Assembly (NCBI GenBank): GCA_025667525.1
Contig: JANFOE010000190.1
Span: forward strand, 250,501 to 314,500
Origin: Glebionis coronaria
Taxonomy: Eukaryota; Streptophyta; Magnoliopsida; Asterales; Asteraceae
Direction: 5' to 3'
DNA length: 64,000 bases
The notes under the pieces are model-generated. The model searched no databases and had not been told where the DNA came from. It saw only the letters and a program-made list of their open reading frames with translations. The position numbers and the translations under genes were made by a program. This document shows positions 53,409 through 63,598 of the stretch, piece by piece; within the stretch, counting starts at the first letter, position 1; the number at the start of each line of letters is the position of its first letter.

Positions 53409-54438
53409 ACTGGGTCGAGTCAGGCTCGTGACTCGATGAACAAAAACAAGCGCTTCTCGGGAGGCAACCCGTGATCTATCCTTTACTGCTTTCATAATAA
53501 GTGTAGGGGGAGCCCCGTATGTGTTTGTTGTATTGTTTCTTGTGCTGTGCAGGGATTAAAGCTTCAAAGATCCACCTTGATGACTTTTGACGAACCGTGA
53601 TACCGTGTTTCCATCTTCCCGGTTCTATCCTAAACTCTTGTGATTCAATATTTCATATTTTATATGTTCACATTGAATTCACTTTAGTTGTCCTTTCTTT
53701 AACAAGATTTAAACAAAGTGCACAATGTCCTAAGTGTAGGGGAGTTTACTCCCACATGCTTAAACATTGAGGACAATGTTTATCTCAAGTGTAGGGGGGA
53801 CTTCTATCGAAGTAAGTGGTCTTTTCCATGAATTTGCCCTCATTTTAACCGGAAAATTTGATTTTTCGACATTTTTCAAAATTTTTAATCTATTTTGGCC
53901 TAGTTGTATAGTTGTATTTTCCTTTGTTATGTTTATTTTCTTTCCATTGCTAGAATAAATTTTAATAAAGTGGTTTTAATTTTTTCCTAGTCATGAATAT
54001 TTTGACTCAACCCGAGTTTACTTATCTAAGTTTACTCTAGCTAGTATCCTTAACATGTTTAAGTCAAGTTTTGCTAGGCTTTTATATAGGGAGCTATAAA
54101 ACGCGAAAGTCTTAACTCTCACGGGTTAAGAACAAGAACTTTTCGCAAGTTCCTATAATTGATCCTAGAGAGTCGTTTATTAAGGGAACTTTAAAATGCG
54201 ATTTCTAAACTGGAAAGAGTCTAAGAATTTTCAAGATCCTATAGGCGACTCGAAAACCCAAAACTTTGATTTAGTAGGCTAAGCATCCACGAGTCTCATT
54301 CCTTGAGATTTTAAACTGTGGAGAACGAGAGATGATAGAGTCAATTATATGTTTGGTATTCTTTCGTGTATTTATGTGAGTTAATTATAAGCCTATTCTC
54401 CCATCTCTTGTTAATAAATTTATCTTCAATAAATAAGG
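53409..54438 (+). other. Element 4 3' untranslated region, first part
   Basis: No env-like gene. Contains the conserved double hairpin and three polypurine-like tracts with the AAGTGTAGGGG core at about 53499, 53732 and 53787. Interrupted by the solo LTR and resumed at 56017. Confidence 0.8.
53416..53471 (+). promoter_or_regulatory. Conserved double hairpin just after pol, element 4
   Basis: Stem 1: CGAGTCA (53416-53422) and TGACTCG (53429-53435), loop GGCTCG. Stem 2: CGGG (53458-53461) and CCCG (53468-53471), loop AGGCAA. Stem 1 begins 8 nt after the stop codon. Confidence 0.7.
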
Positions 54439-54443
54439 TTGTA
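54439..54443. repeat. Target-site duplication TTGTA, left copy
   Basis: TTGTA before the solo LTR, repeated at 56012-56016. Confidence 0.9.
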
Positions 54444-54880
54444 TGATAGGTGTGTAAACACCCATCCTTTTACCACTTAATTCTGGCCAAAACGAGACCA
54501 AAACACGTATTTAATATCATTTGTTTGGAATTATGCGTGGTTTTTGTGTTTATTGTGTTCTCAGAGTCAACCGGGAGAATATTGAAGAAAACATGGGATT
54601 GCACGGGTTTTATCAAGGAAAAGACTCAAGACGAAGTCTATTGTCCAAAGATGCAGAAGATTTGAAGTCATTGTGCCTATTTGAAGATTTATCGAAGAAT
54701 AGAGCCAAAGATGGAAGATTCATATATGTCGAAGAACTCGAGTCTATTAAACAAAAGATTATAAGACGAGTTGGAATTATTCACCGACACTTCTCAAATC
54801 TAAGAAGCGTGAAGACTAAAAGAAGAAAGAAGAGAAGAAGCCCGATACCAAAGCCCATACACAACCCCATTACACACGCC

Positions 54881-54889
54881 TATATAAAG
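54881..54889 (+). promoter_or_regulatory. TATA box of solo LTR
   Basis: CCTATATAAAGG, matching the box of element 2. A 10-bp-arm hairpin (GAGAGAAAGT / ACTTTCTCTC, 54960-54984) follows about 75 nt downstream. Confidence 0.6.
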
Positions 54890-55429
54890 GCCTTACCTCA
54901 CAAATTTTCACACACTTAGCTTAGCTAGTCTTTAGTTTTTCATTTCTCTAGTTTCTAGAGAGAGAAAGTTCCATACTTTCTCTCACTAAACTTTTTCTTT
55001 GTTTTTCATCTTTTAATTCAAGCGTCCTTTAATATTTGTATTTGGGATTTCATCAATCTTATTCAAGTTAAGCTTTCAAGTTCTTTAATTTTCTTCTACT
55101 TTTCTTAGTTTATCAAGATCCTTGATCCGTTTGTATCATTTCATACGGTTTGTATTTGGTGAATGAGCTCGTGTTAAAAGTTTGATCTTTCTTGTTTCTT
55201 TTTAAGCTCTCACACGAATAGGTTATAAGCTCTCCATGCTTATTGGCCTATTCCTTGTTCAAGCTTATTATTTTCGGATTTCATATAAGTTTTAGTCTTT
55301 CAAAAGTTCCTTTCATAAAGTTCAAGATTTTTCGTTTCTACAAGTTGTTGAATTTAAGCCTTTTCAAGTTATTTAAGTTTCGAATTACTTAGCTTATTGT
55401 ATATGCTTGTTGAAATTTTAGTTACCACC

Positions 55430-55745
55430 ATTTTCGGAACTGCTTTCATTCCATCGCAATACAAGGGTTTGTCCCCATTCCGACGGTTTCCTTGGCTCAG
55501 TATCGTAATAACCCAAGTGGGGGTTTTACTTTGCGACAGGTTGTAATTTTACCTTATTCCGATCTGGATTGCGATCGCGTATTGCGATCGCACATTCCGA
55601 CGGGGTTTAGGTCCCTTTCCTAGTCGAAACTCTGGCCAATTTTTGTTCTCCATATTCCGATAGTACATACATTCCGATCTGACTTTCCGATAGGACTTCA
55701 TTCCGATAGTCATTATTTTCATTATTCCAATAGAACAAGTTTTTA
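55430..55745 (+). repeat. ATTCCGAT and GCGATCGC repeat zone in solo LTR
   Basis: Mixed copies of ATTCCGAT(C/A), TTGCGATCGC and TTCGGAAC-like words at offset about 986-1,300. It combines the motif types that are separate in element 2 (GTTCCGAATC) and element 4 (TACGATC/TGCGATC). Confidence 0.7.
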
Positions 55746-56011
55746 AGCATTAATTCATTTAAGTTTTCAAAGTAATTTTCTAATCTTTCCTTTACGTTTT
55801 CAAGCACTCATTTCTAACTCGTCAATTTAGTTTAATCTTTCAAAGCTCTAATTTACTCAACGCCATTTACATTTAATTGTTATTAGTTTAAAAATAGACA
55901 AATAAACCAACTCCTTTTTATAACCAAGAACAAATCATTCCACTTAGAGCCTAGATCAATTCGAGAGGATTCCGAGAGACATAAATTGAACCCATTGAAA
56001 AACGTGTATCA

Positions 56012-56016
56012 TTGTA
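56012..56016. repeat. Target-site duplication TTGTA, right copy
   Basis: Exact repeat of 54439-54443. Confidence 0.9.
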
Positions 56017-57014
56017 CGATTTGAAAAGTTACTTAGCTTCTAGCCCAAGATCGTTTAAAAGTTGCTCGGTACGGATTAGAGTTCATAGCCAAGGCATAAC
56101 TTATTGAAGCGGGATGCGAAGATTGGCGAGTCCGAAAAGGCCCTAACAAGGCATGAGGGCTACATTTTGTTGCTAAAGATCCAAAAGTGATGTGAAGAAT
56201 CATTTATCGAAAATCAATATGAAGGATCGAGACACACGACAAAAAGCAAAAACTCCACAAAAGATCATGGAGAAGTCTATCCAAAAAGGCCCTAACAAGG
56301 TATGAGGATAAATAGATCCAAGTCCTAAAAGGAGGCGGATCTTTGTATATCAAAGTCCAAAGTAATGATTGGAGAAAAATGAAGAAGTCGTGGTCTATTT
56401 ATGAAGAATCTCTCAAAACTTCAAGTGAAGAAATTCCTATTATGAAGAGAAGACCATAATTTCAAGAACGTCTCTCAAAGATTCGAAGTATGAAGTCGCT
56501 GCCAAATATCGGTCCGAGAAAGGTCTCAAATCGTGAAGCGAGTTATGCCAAGATATGAACTTTATGAGGTCCCGAGAAGCAGTTTTAAAAGATTTTGTCC
56601 TTTAGCTAACTATTGATTAAATTGTTCACTTTATTTTCGGCCTAAATAAATAGCAAAATAAGTCGAACAATGCATCCTCGTGATCATTCAAGACAAAAAT
56701 AAAATATAAGAGATACACCTAGGAATAAGGGAGTCTAAGTGAATAATTGGCCCACATGAGTTCGTGTTAGTTTACTAACTTATAATAACAATGATCTCGT
56801 TTTTAAGCTTGGTATGGGGAACGTGAAACTTGAGGATGATAAACGTTCATGGGAGCCAAAAACCAATGTAAGTCTTTTATTTCTTTACCTATTTTTATCT
56901 TTTTACTTTTCTTAAATGTTTAGTATTTAATAAAGGCCAAGGTGGGTTATTCATGATGAAAAATGTAAACCGTGCTTTAAAATTAATGCATTGCATGACG
57001 GCATTGCAATGGTC
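56017..57014 (+). other. Element 4 3' untranslated region, second part
   Basis: Matches the minus-strand 3' UTR of element 2 (about 17570-16500). Contains repeated phrases with AGTCCGAAAAGGCCCTAACAAGG and related words at about 56130 and 56290. No gene. Confidence 0.75.
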
Positions 57015-57028
57015 AAGTGTAGGGGATT
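57015..57028 (+). other. Element 4 polypurine tract
   Basis: AAGTGTAGGGGATT directly before the 3' LTR (TAATAAG). Same as element 2, where the following bases are TGATAGG. Confidence 0.85.
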
Positions 57029-58701
57029 TAATAAGTATGAAAACACTTATTTTACCACTTATTTCCAATAATAACAAGACCAAAACGTGTATTTTATGTC
57101 GTAAAAGTCAGAATTATGCGTGGTTTATGTTTTTATTGTGTTTTAGGACCAAAAGATGAAAAAGGAAGAAAACACGGGCTTTCACGGGCTTTTATCGAAG
57201 AAAACGGGAAAAGACGAAGTCAAAAGATCAAGAGTGCTTAAAGAACGGATGTCCAAGACCTATTCTGAAGATTTATCGAAGAACAAGTCTAAAGACGGAA
57301 GTTTAATGAAGTCGAAGAACTCGAGTCTAAATAAATGAAGAAATGTTAAGATGAGTTTAATTAATCCCGAGACGACATCGAGAAAGACAAATGAATTAAA
57401 TCGAGTCGGGAAGAAAAAGAAAGAAGGAAGCACCACACATGCACTTCCCACTTCCCTATAAATACCCTCCTAATCACATTAGGAGGGGGTTAGCTAGTTT
57501 TTATTTTTTAAGTTTCCTTTCTAGTTTTAGAGAGAGAAAGTTCTAAACTTTCTCTCACTAAGTTTTTCATTCTTCCTTTCTTTTAAGCTTTCATCATTCT
57601 TGTATTTGGATATCATCTATCTAATTCAAGTTATGCTTTTTGTTCTTTAATCTTCCTCTACCTTTCTTTATTTTACTTGTTCTTAATCCGAAAACTCATG
57701 GTTAATCCGAATGGTTCTCGATTCGTGTTGATTGTGGTGGTGTTTCGTGATTAAAATGGTGAGGTTTTCTTGTTCTACATAAGCTGTTGAACGAATAAGC
57801 TATAAGCTTTTCATGCTTATTGGCTTATTCGATTGTTTGGCTTATTTACTTTTTAAGTTTTTCTAAAAAGATTTATTGTTTTAAATCCATCTTATGGAAG
57901 TTTGATTGTTTTAGGTTTCAAAAGTTTTAGAATTTGCGCTTATTTACTCTTTCATAAGTTTGAAAATTGCTTATTGGTTGCTGCTTATTGGATTGAGCTT
58001 ATTTCCCTTTGGACGCCATTTCTTTCTGATAAGGGTTTTGCTTGTTACGATCTCTTGGCCTCGATCGCTAGGGTGCGATCAGTTTGTTACTTCCCTGGTA
58101 CGATCCGGAACCACGATCCAAAACCACGATCACTCATTGCGATCGTGGTTGTGATCTGGTAGTACGATCGCCCTCCTATTGTACTAAGTGGGTACGATCG
58201 AGTCTCTTCCCTGCTTTGATCGCATTGATTGCGATTGGTTTGTTACGATCCCTTATTGCGATCAGGTTGCGATGGTGGGTACGATGGTAAGTCTCGATGG
58301 CATGTTGCGATTTAGTTATGATGGTATGTTGCGATGGAGTGGCTGCGATCTGAGTGCGATCGCAGTGCACTTATTTTAGTCTTTTTTCCATTTTCCTAAG
58401 TTTTCAAATTGTACTTTTTCCCGCCTTTTGTCTTAGTATTTGTTTAAACATCTTTTTTAATTTTGAATCATTTACATTTTAGTTTCCAACATTGCAAGCT
58501 TTTATTTTGTAGTTTAATTCTAAGATCTCCATTTTACTCAACGACAACTTTAATCACTCGCATTTAGTTCTAAAATTAGATAACTAAACCAAACCATTCT
58601 CTTGTTCACCAAAAGACAATTGAGTCGCACTCTTCACCATTAGTCAATTCGAAAGGATTCGGACGATAAGATTTTATACTTGGGGTAAAAGCCGAGTATT
58701 A
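57029..58701 (+). repeat. Element 4 3' LTR
   Basis: 1,673 bp, about 35 differences from the 5' LTR by hand count. Same TA...TA termini; TATA box at 57457, palindrome at 57465-57487, CGATC cluster at about 58045-58375. Confidence 0.93.
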
Positions 58702-58706
58702 AATTA
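58702..58706. repeat. Target-site duplication AATTA, right copy
   Basis: Exact repeat of 45853-45857. After it the interrupted LTR of element 5 resumes. Confidence 0.85.
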
Positions 58707-59046
58707 TTAGTCAATTTTGAAATTATTTACGGGACTCGGGTTTCGTAAAAATACTTAAAAGTTTAAACACACACGAAAAATAATTATATAACGACTCGAT
58801 ACGTAATTAAAACGATATCGAAAATATTAAATATCGAAACGATCGATAATGAAATACAAAATCGTGGGCATCCGTCGGTATCGCGATCACTAGTAGTCCT
58901 CGTTGCTCGTCAAAATATTAAAATAAAAAATTTAATATCGATTTCAACTTAAACCGTTAAACGTAATAATATTTAAGATTATAAAATACTTCAAAAATAT
59001 TTGAAAAGTAAGAATTAAGTAATGACCTTATTTTTTGGGTTTTACA
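58707..59046 (-). repeat. Element 5 3' LTR, second part (LTR start)
   Basis: The minus strand starts TGTAAAACCCAAAAAATAAGG at 59046. Joined with 43635-45857 it forms one LTR of about 2.56 kb. Confidence 0.85.
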
Positions 59047-59060
59047 TCCTCACCACCTTA
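59047..59060 (-). other. Element 5 polypurine tract
   Basis: The minus strand reads TAAGGTGGTGAGGA directly before the TGTAAAACCC LTR start, the usual place and composition for this lineage. Confidence 0.8.
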
Positions 59061-59080
59061 GGAGAGCACCGTCCCGGGAC

Positions 59081-59260
59081 TTACTTCTCCTTAGGTCTGT
59101 CTACGAATAAATGCGGATACTTGCTATTGATGTAGTCCTCTCGCTCCCAAGTGTATTCGGGTCCATGACGGGAATTCCATCGCACTTTCACTATCGGGAT
59201 CCGACTTTTCTTAAGTCATTTCACCTCTCGATCCATAATCTCCACCGGTTCTTCAATAAA
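59081..59260 (-). pseudogene. Element 5 chromodomain
   Basis: [12 protein letters not shown], a TGA at 59216, then LKKSRIPIVKVRWNSRHGPE, YTWEREDYINSKYPHLF and the terminal stop at 59081. The aromatic cage-type residues (W in KVRWN, Y/W in YTWERED) are visible. In chromoviruses this module is thought to steer insertion into marked heterochromatin. Confidence 0.85.
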
Positions 59261-59299
59261 ATGCAGCTTGTCGTCCAGTTGAATCTCCTCAAGTGGAAT

Positions 59300-60345
59300 T
59301 ATCAAATTCTCGTCCGCCAAACACCTCTTAAGATTAGAAACGTGAAAAGTATTGTGAATAGCACTTAACTTCTCTGGCAATTCCAACTTATACGCCACAG
59401 GACCAACTCGACCAATAATCTTGAATGGACCAATATAGCGTGGACTAAGCTTTCCTCGCTTGCCAAATCGAATGACTCCTTTCCAAGGTGATACTTTCAA
59501 CATAACCATATCACCAATATCAAACTCCAATGGTTTTCTCCTCTTATCCGCATAGCTCTTCTGCCTACTACGAGCTGCCAGTAAACGATTCTTGATTTGC
59601 ACAATCTTCTCAGTCGTTTCTCTAATCAGTTCAGGACCCGTCAACTGACTTTCTCCAACCTCACACCAACCAACTGGTGATCTACACTTCCGTCAGTAAA
59701 GTGCTTCAAAAGGCGCAGCCCTTATACTTGCATGATAACTGTTGTTGTATGAGAACTCCACCAAAGGTAAGTGCCGATCCCAACTACCTCCAAAATCCAT
59801 TACACAAGCTCGTAACATATCCTCCAAGGTCTGAATAGTCCTTTCACTTTGTCCGTCCGTTTCCGCATGATACGCAGTGCTCATATCCAACTGAGTCCCC
59901 AGAGCTCGCTGAAGCGATTTCCAAAACTCAGATGTGAACCGACTATCTCGATCAGAAATAATTGACAAAGGAACTCCATGTCTACAAACAACTTCCTTTA
60001 AATACAACCGAGTAAGTTTGTCTAAGTCATCAGTTTTCTTTATCGGCAAGAAATGAGCCGACTTAGTCAACCGATCAACAATCACCCAAATCGTATCATA
60101 ACCACTAGAAGTCCTCGGAAGTCCCGAAACAAAGTCCATAGTGATCTTCTCCCATTTCCATTCTGGAATTTCAGGTTGTTGCAGTAAACCCGAAGGTCTC
60201 TTGTGCTCAAACTTCACCTTAGCACACGTCAAGCATTTACTAACATAAGTAGCAATGTTAGCCTTCATATTCGGCCACCAGTAACATTTCTTCAAGTCTT
60301 GGTACATTTTATCCGATCCTGGGTGAATCGAATATTTAGACTTAT
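59300..60345 (-). pseudogene. Element 5 integrase
   Basis: Zinc domain [20 protein letters not shown]...CLTCAKVK; core [34 protein letters not shown] and [13 protein letters not shown] carry the Asp, Asp and Glu. TGA at 59693 cuts it after FEALY. The C-terminal domain reads VGDMVML-like [32 protein letters not shown], then [17 protein letters not shown]. Confidence 0.88.
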
Positions 60346-60559
60346 GAGATTCGTGCATAACTAGATCTCTCAGTCCTCCATACACCGGTAACCACACACG
60401 ATTCTCGAAATACCGAATTCCGTCATCACGAATTTCGAATATAGGTGTCATCCTTCTACCCAAGTCTTCATCTCTCACATTCTCTTCCTTCATCGCCGTA
60501 GTTTGAGCTTTAAGTATTCGATTAGATAAATCAGAATAAGTTTTCATGGCTAAAGCTCT

Positions 60560-61010
60560 AACCCTTTTGGTTATTTCTCTATCCTTCCTAATAAGTGCAT
60601 CGACAACTTCATTCGCCTTGCCGGGATGGTAGAAAATTTGAATGTCGTAATCACTCAACAATTCTACCCATCTTCTCTGCCTCATATTAAGCTCCTTCTG
60701 ATCTAGAATATGTTGCAGACTTTTATGATCGGTATATACCACACTCTTTGTACCGTAGAGATAGTGTCTCCAGAGTCTAAGAGCAAAGACAACAGCTCCT
60801 AACTCCAAATCATGTGTAGTATAATTCTTCTCATGCTTCCTCGATTGACGAGATGCATACGCAATCACTTTCTCCCTTTGAATCAACACAGCACCAAAAC
60901 CCTTACGTGATGCGTCACAATATACCACAAAGTCTTCTGCTCCGTCGGGCAAAGCCAAAATTGGTGCAGAACACAGCTTCCGCTTCAAAGTTTGGAATGC
61001 TTCTTCTTCT
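60560..61010 (-). pseudogene. Element 5 RNase H domain
   Basis: [37 protein letters not shown] and [12 protein letters not shown] carry the catalytic acid residues in the standard order. The domain is followed by the tether [19 protein letters not shown], where DALSRK is more usual. Confidence 0.88.
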
Positions 61011-61059
61011 TCTGAACCCCACTCATACTTCTTGTTTTTCTCGGTAAGTCTAGTAAGAG

Positions 61060-61830
61060 GTTTAGAAATTAAAGAGAATCCTTCTATGAATCGCCGGTAG
61101 TACCCAGCTAATCCCAGGAATTGTCTAACTTCAGTCGGGGTCGTAGGCCTATCCCAATCTCTAATAGCTTCAATTTTGGAAGGATCAACACGAACACCGC
61201 TACTATCGATTACGTGCCCAAGGAACTGGACCGAATCCAACCAAAAATCACACTTGGAGAATTTCGCATACAACTTCTCCTTCTTCAACAACTCCAAAAT
61301 AATCTTCAAATGACCTTCATGCTCCTCCCGACTTTTGGAATAAATCAGGATATCGTCGATAAATACAATCACAAACTTGTCGAGGTATGGTTTGCACACA
61401 CGATTCATTAAGTTCATGAATACCGCAGGTGCGTTAGTTAACCTAAACGGCATCACTTGAAATTCAAAGTGTCCATAACGCGTCTGAAAAGCTGTAATAG
61501 GTATATCCTCCTCTTTAACACGAAGTTGATGATAACCCGACCTCAAGTCGATCTTCGAGTACACACACGAACCATGAATTTGATCAAACAAATCATCGAT
61601 CCTAGGAAGTGGATAACGATTTTTGATAGTTAACTTGTTCAACTCTTGGTAGTCTATGCACATTCTGAACGATCCGTTCTTCTTCTTTACGAACAACACT
61701 GGAGCTCCCCAAGGTGACGAACTTGGTCTAATGAAACCCTTCTCCATTAACTCCTTCAACTGATCTGCCAACTCCTTCAACTCAGACGGTGCCAAACGAT
61801 AAGGTGCACGCGCCACCGGTGCAGCTCCTG
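61060..61830 (-). pseudogene. Element 5 reverse transcriptase domain
   Basis: From [19 protein letters not shown] to [16 protein letters not shown]. Motif [14 protein letters not shown], motif [15 protein letters not shown] (Gly to Arg change), catalytic [11 protein letters not shown] with both Asp codons at 61352-61357. The frame is intact, but the motif B change is likely to weaken or abolish activity. Confidence 0.9.
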
Positions 61831-62149
61831 GCACTATATCAATCTTGAATTCTACTTCTCGCTGAGGCGGAAGCCCTGGCAAGTCATCGGGAAATACTTC
61901 AGGAAAATCACGAATAACCGGAACATCTTCCACACGCCTAACCGGTAGTTCCTTCTCCACTACTTGAGCCAAGAACAGGTGACAACCTCTTTCTACATAT
62001 TTCTTCGCCTTGATACAAGATATCACCGTCAGACGAGATCTACCGACATCACCTTTAACTACTAACACCTTACCTTTAACCGGTATGTGAACAACTTTCT
62101 CCCCACATACAATTACCGCATCATGAGCAACCAACCAATCCATACCAAC

Positions 62150-62400
62150 AATCACATCAAACGAACCCAACTCAATTGGCATCAAATCAATTTCAAACAA
62201 ATGATTTGCTAATTTCAAAGGACACTTCTTAAATATAGTTGTAGTACTAACTAATTGTCCATCAGCTAACTCGACCTCATAACTAGCATTTAGGCTTGTT
62301 GGCTCAACATCAATTAAATGACTAAATGAAGTGCTTATAAAGCTCCTATCAGATCCTGAGTCAAACAACACACTATCATAACGATGGCAGAGTAAGAGCG
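62150..62400 (-). pseudogene. Element 5 protease domain
   Basis: [21 protein letters not shown] has the retropepsin D-S-G active site near 62360. [17 protein letters not shown] follows, the usual fold-closing segment. Intact, unlike the DLG-type proteases of the Athila copies. Confidence 0.88.
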
Positions 62401-62406
62401 TACCCG

Positions 62407-63598
62407 TCACCACATTTGGACCTTGTGCCTGATCAGCATCCTTAACAACATAAACTGCCCCAGCAGCATCACCTGCTTTCTTGTTCTTCCACTTTGGACA
62501 TTGAGAACGAAGATGATCATGTTCTCCACATTCAAAACAAGTCCTGATTGGAATAGCATTCGCTCCAGTAGCAGGGACCCTTGTCTTGCATTTCTCCACA
62601 ACATGACCAACCTTTCCACACTTAGTGCACCTCGGTGGACAATTACCAAAGTGACAAGCACCACAACTCTTACATTTCTGAGCTGGTCCCCCTTGGTCAG
62701 CATTACCATTCTTGTTAGTCGCAGCTCTAGCCCCATCATTTCTCTTCTGATTGTACTGCCTATGGCGGTTACTACCTTGATTACCACTCTGCGAATTATC
62801 CCATTTCCTTTTACTACCCTCAGTAGCTCTCTCAGCCCTATCTTGAACTTTCTGCCCCATGAGTGTATCAGCCATTCTTACAGTCTCAACAAAGTTCTTG
62901 GGTCGAGATGAAGTTGTCTCACCTTTAATGTACCCAGGCAACCCTTTGATGTATTGATCCATCTTTTTCTTCTCAGTAGTAAAAGCATCTAGACACAACA
63001 AAACCAACTCATTGAATCGGCTAGTATATGCAGCAATGTTGTTATCTTTCAACTTCAGGTGCCTCAACTCATCCTCCAAAGAAGATAACTCTTCTTCTGG
63101 ACAGAACTCTTCTTTCAGCAACCTTTTAATTTCATCCCAAGGTTTCCTGTTTGCAGCTTCTAAACCAACTGTAGCAACTTGAGTCTTCCACCAGCTTAAA
63201 GCTCGATCCTTGAAAGTAGCAACTGCGAACTTAACCTTGTTCCTTTCTGAGCAATCACTAATCTCAAATGTTGTTTCTGTTTTCTCAATCTACCTGAATA
63301 ATTCCAGTGCTCCACCAGTTCCTTGAAATATAGTAGGTCCACACTTTATGTATCCAGCAAAAGTACACTCTTTAACCGCAACAGCAGCCGGAGCAGCCTC
63401 ATCTACAGGATTCTCAGCTACACCTGCCCCAGTAGCTTCTGGTCCCGCAGGTTCACCTTCACCTTCAGCACCCGCACCTCCAGAGCCACCTGCTCCTTCA
63501 GTGTTAACACGCGCAGCTCTATCTGCAGCTAATGCTTTGGCAACCTCTTCAGCAACTAGCCTTGCAATGGCATCATTTTGAATTCTCCTAGGTGGCAT
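62407..63598 (-). pseudogene. gag: Element 5 Gag with three zinc knuckles
   Basis: N-terminal MPPRRIQND, an Ala/Gly/Glu-rich segment, then the gag domain; a stop at 63290 follows ELFR. Then [20 protein letters not shown] and FNELVLLC. Knuckles read [26 protein letters not shown] and [14 protein letters not shown] (about 62690-62490). The first has a shortened CCHC-like spacing. It would coat and package the element RNA. Confidence 0.9.

Larger units (their letters stand above)
54444..56011 (+). mobile_element. Solo LTR of the element 2 family
   Basis: 1,568 bp, TGATAGGTGTGTAAACACCC to GTGTATCA, flanked by TTGTA on both sides and with no interior. Its length and start match the element 2 LTR (1,566-1,574 bp) read in sense. 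The empty site is visible in element 2, whose 3' UTR reads straight through AAGGTCGTACGATTTG. A solo LTR arises when the two LTRs of an inserted element recombine and the interior is lost. Contains a TATA box, hairpin and an ATTCCGAT/GCGATC repeat zone. A 132-codon frame at 54521-54919 crosses the promoter side and is not supported as a gene. Confidence 0.93.
45858..58701 (+). mobile_element. Element 4: Athila-type retrotransposon with TA...TA LTR ends
   Basis: 12,844 bp: LTRs 45858-47532 and 57029-58701, primer site 47535, gag-pol 47756-53408, 3' UTR with a nested solo LTR, polypurine tract at 57015. Flanked by AATTA on both sides. LTR termini are TAATA...TATTA in both copies, where element 2 of the same group has TGATA...TATCA. 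LTR divergence is about 2% by hand count. Gag-pol has two net one-base losses and three stops. It inserted into the 3' LTR of element 5. Confidence 0.93.
59081..63598 (-). pseudogene. gag-pol: Element 5 Gag-Pol with chromodomain, three nonsense codons
   Basis: A single frame of 1,505 codons from ATG 63598 (MPPRRIQNDAIARLV) to the stop at 59081, with stops at 63290 (Gag), 59693 (integrase, after FEALY) and 59216 (start of chromodomain, after DREVK). No frameshift. Order: Gag with three zinc knuckles, protease ([11 protein letters not shown]), RT (FIDDILIYS), RNase H, integrase with a GPY/F-type C-terminus, chromodomain. All three stops are single-base changes. Conserved positions have started to change too: PFRLTNAPA instead of PFGLTNAPA in RT motif B, and IDYQELNK where IDYRELNK is usual. 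Length and order fit Tekay/Del elements. Confidence 0.93.

Noticed and set aside
54521..54919. 132-residue basic open frame in the solo LTR
   Set aside because: It partly parallels a 60-residue frame in element 4 LTRs because the DNA is related, but the same DNA in element 2 is broken by stops. No domain recognised.
53409..57014. Env-like gene expected in some Athila elements
   Set aside because: After removing the solo LTR no frame longer than about 80 codons remains, and the equivalent regions of elements 2 and 3 are also closed.
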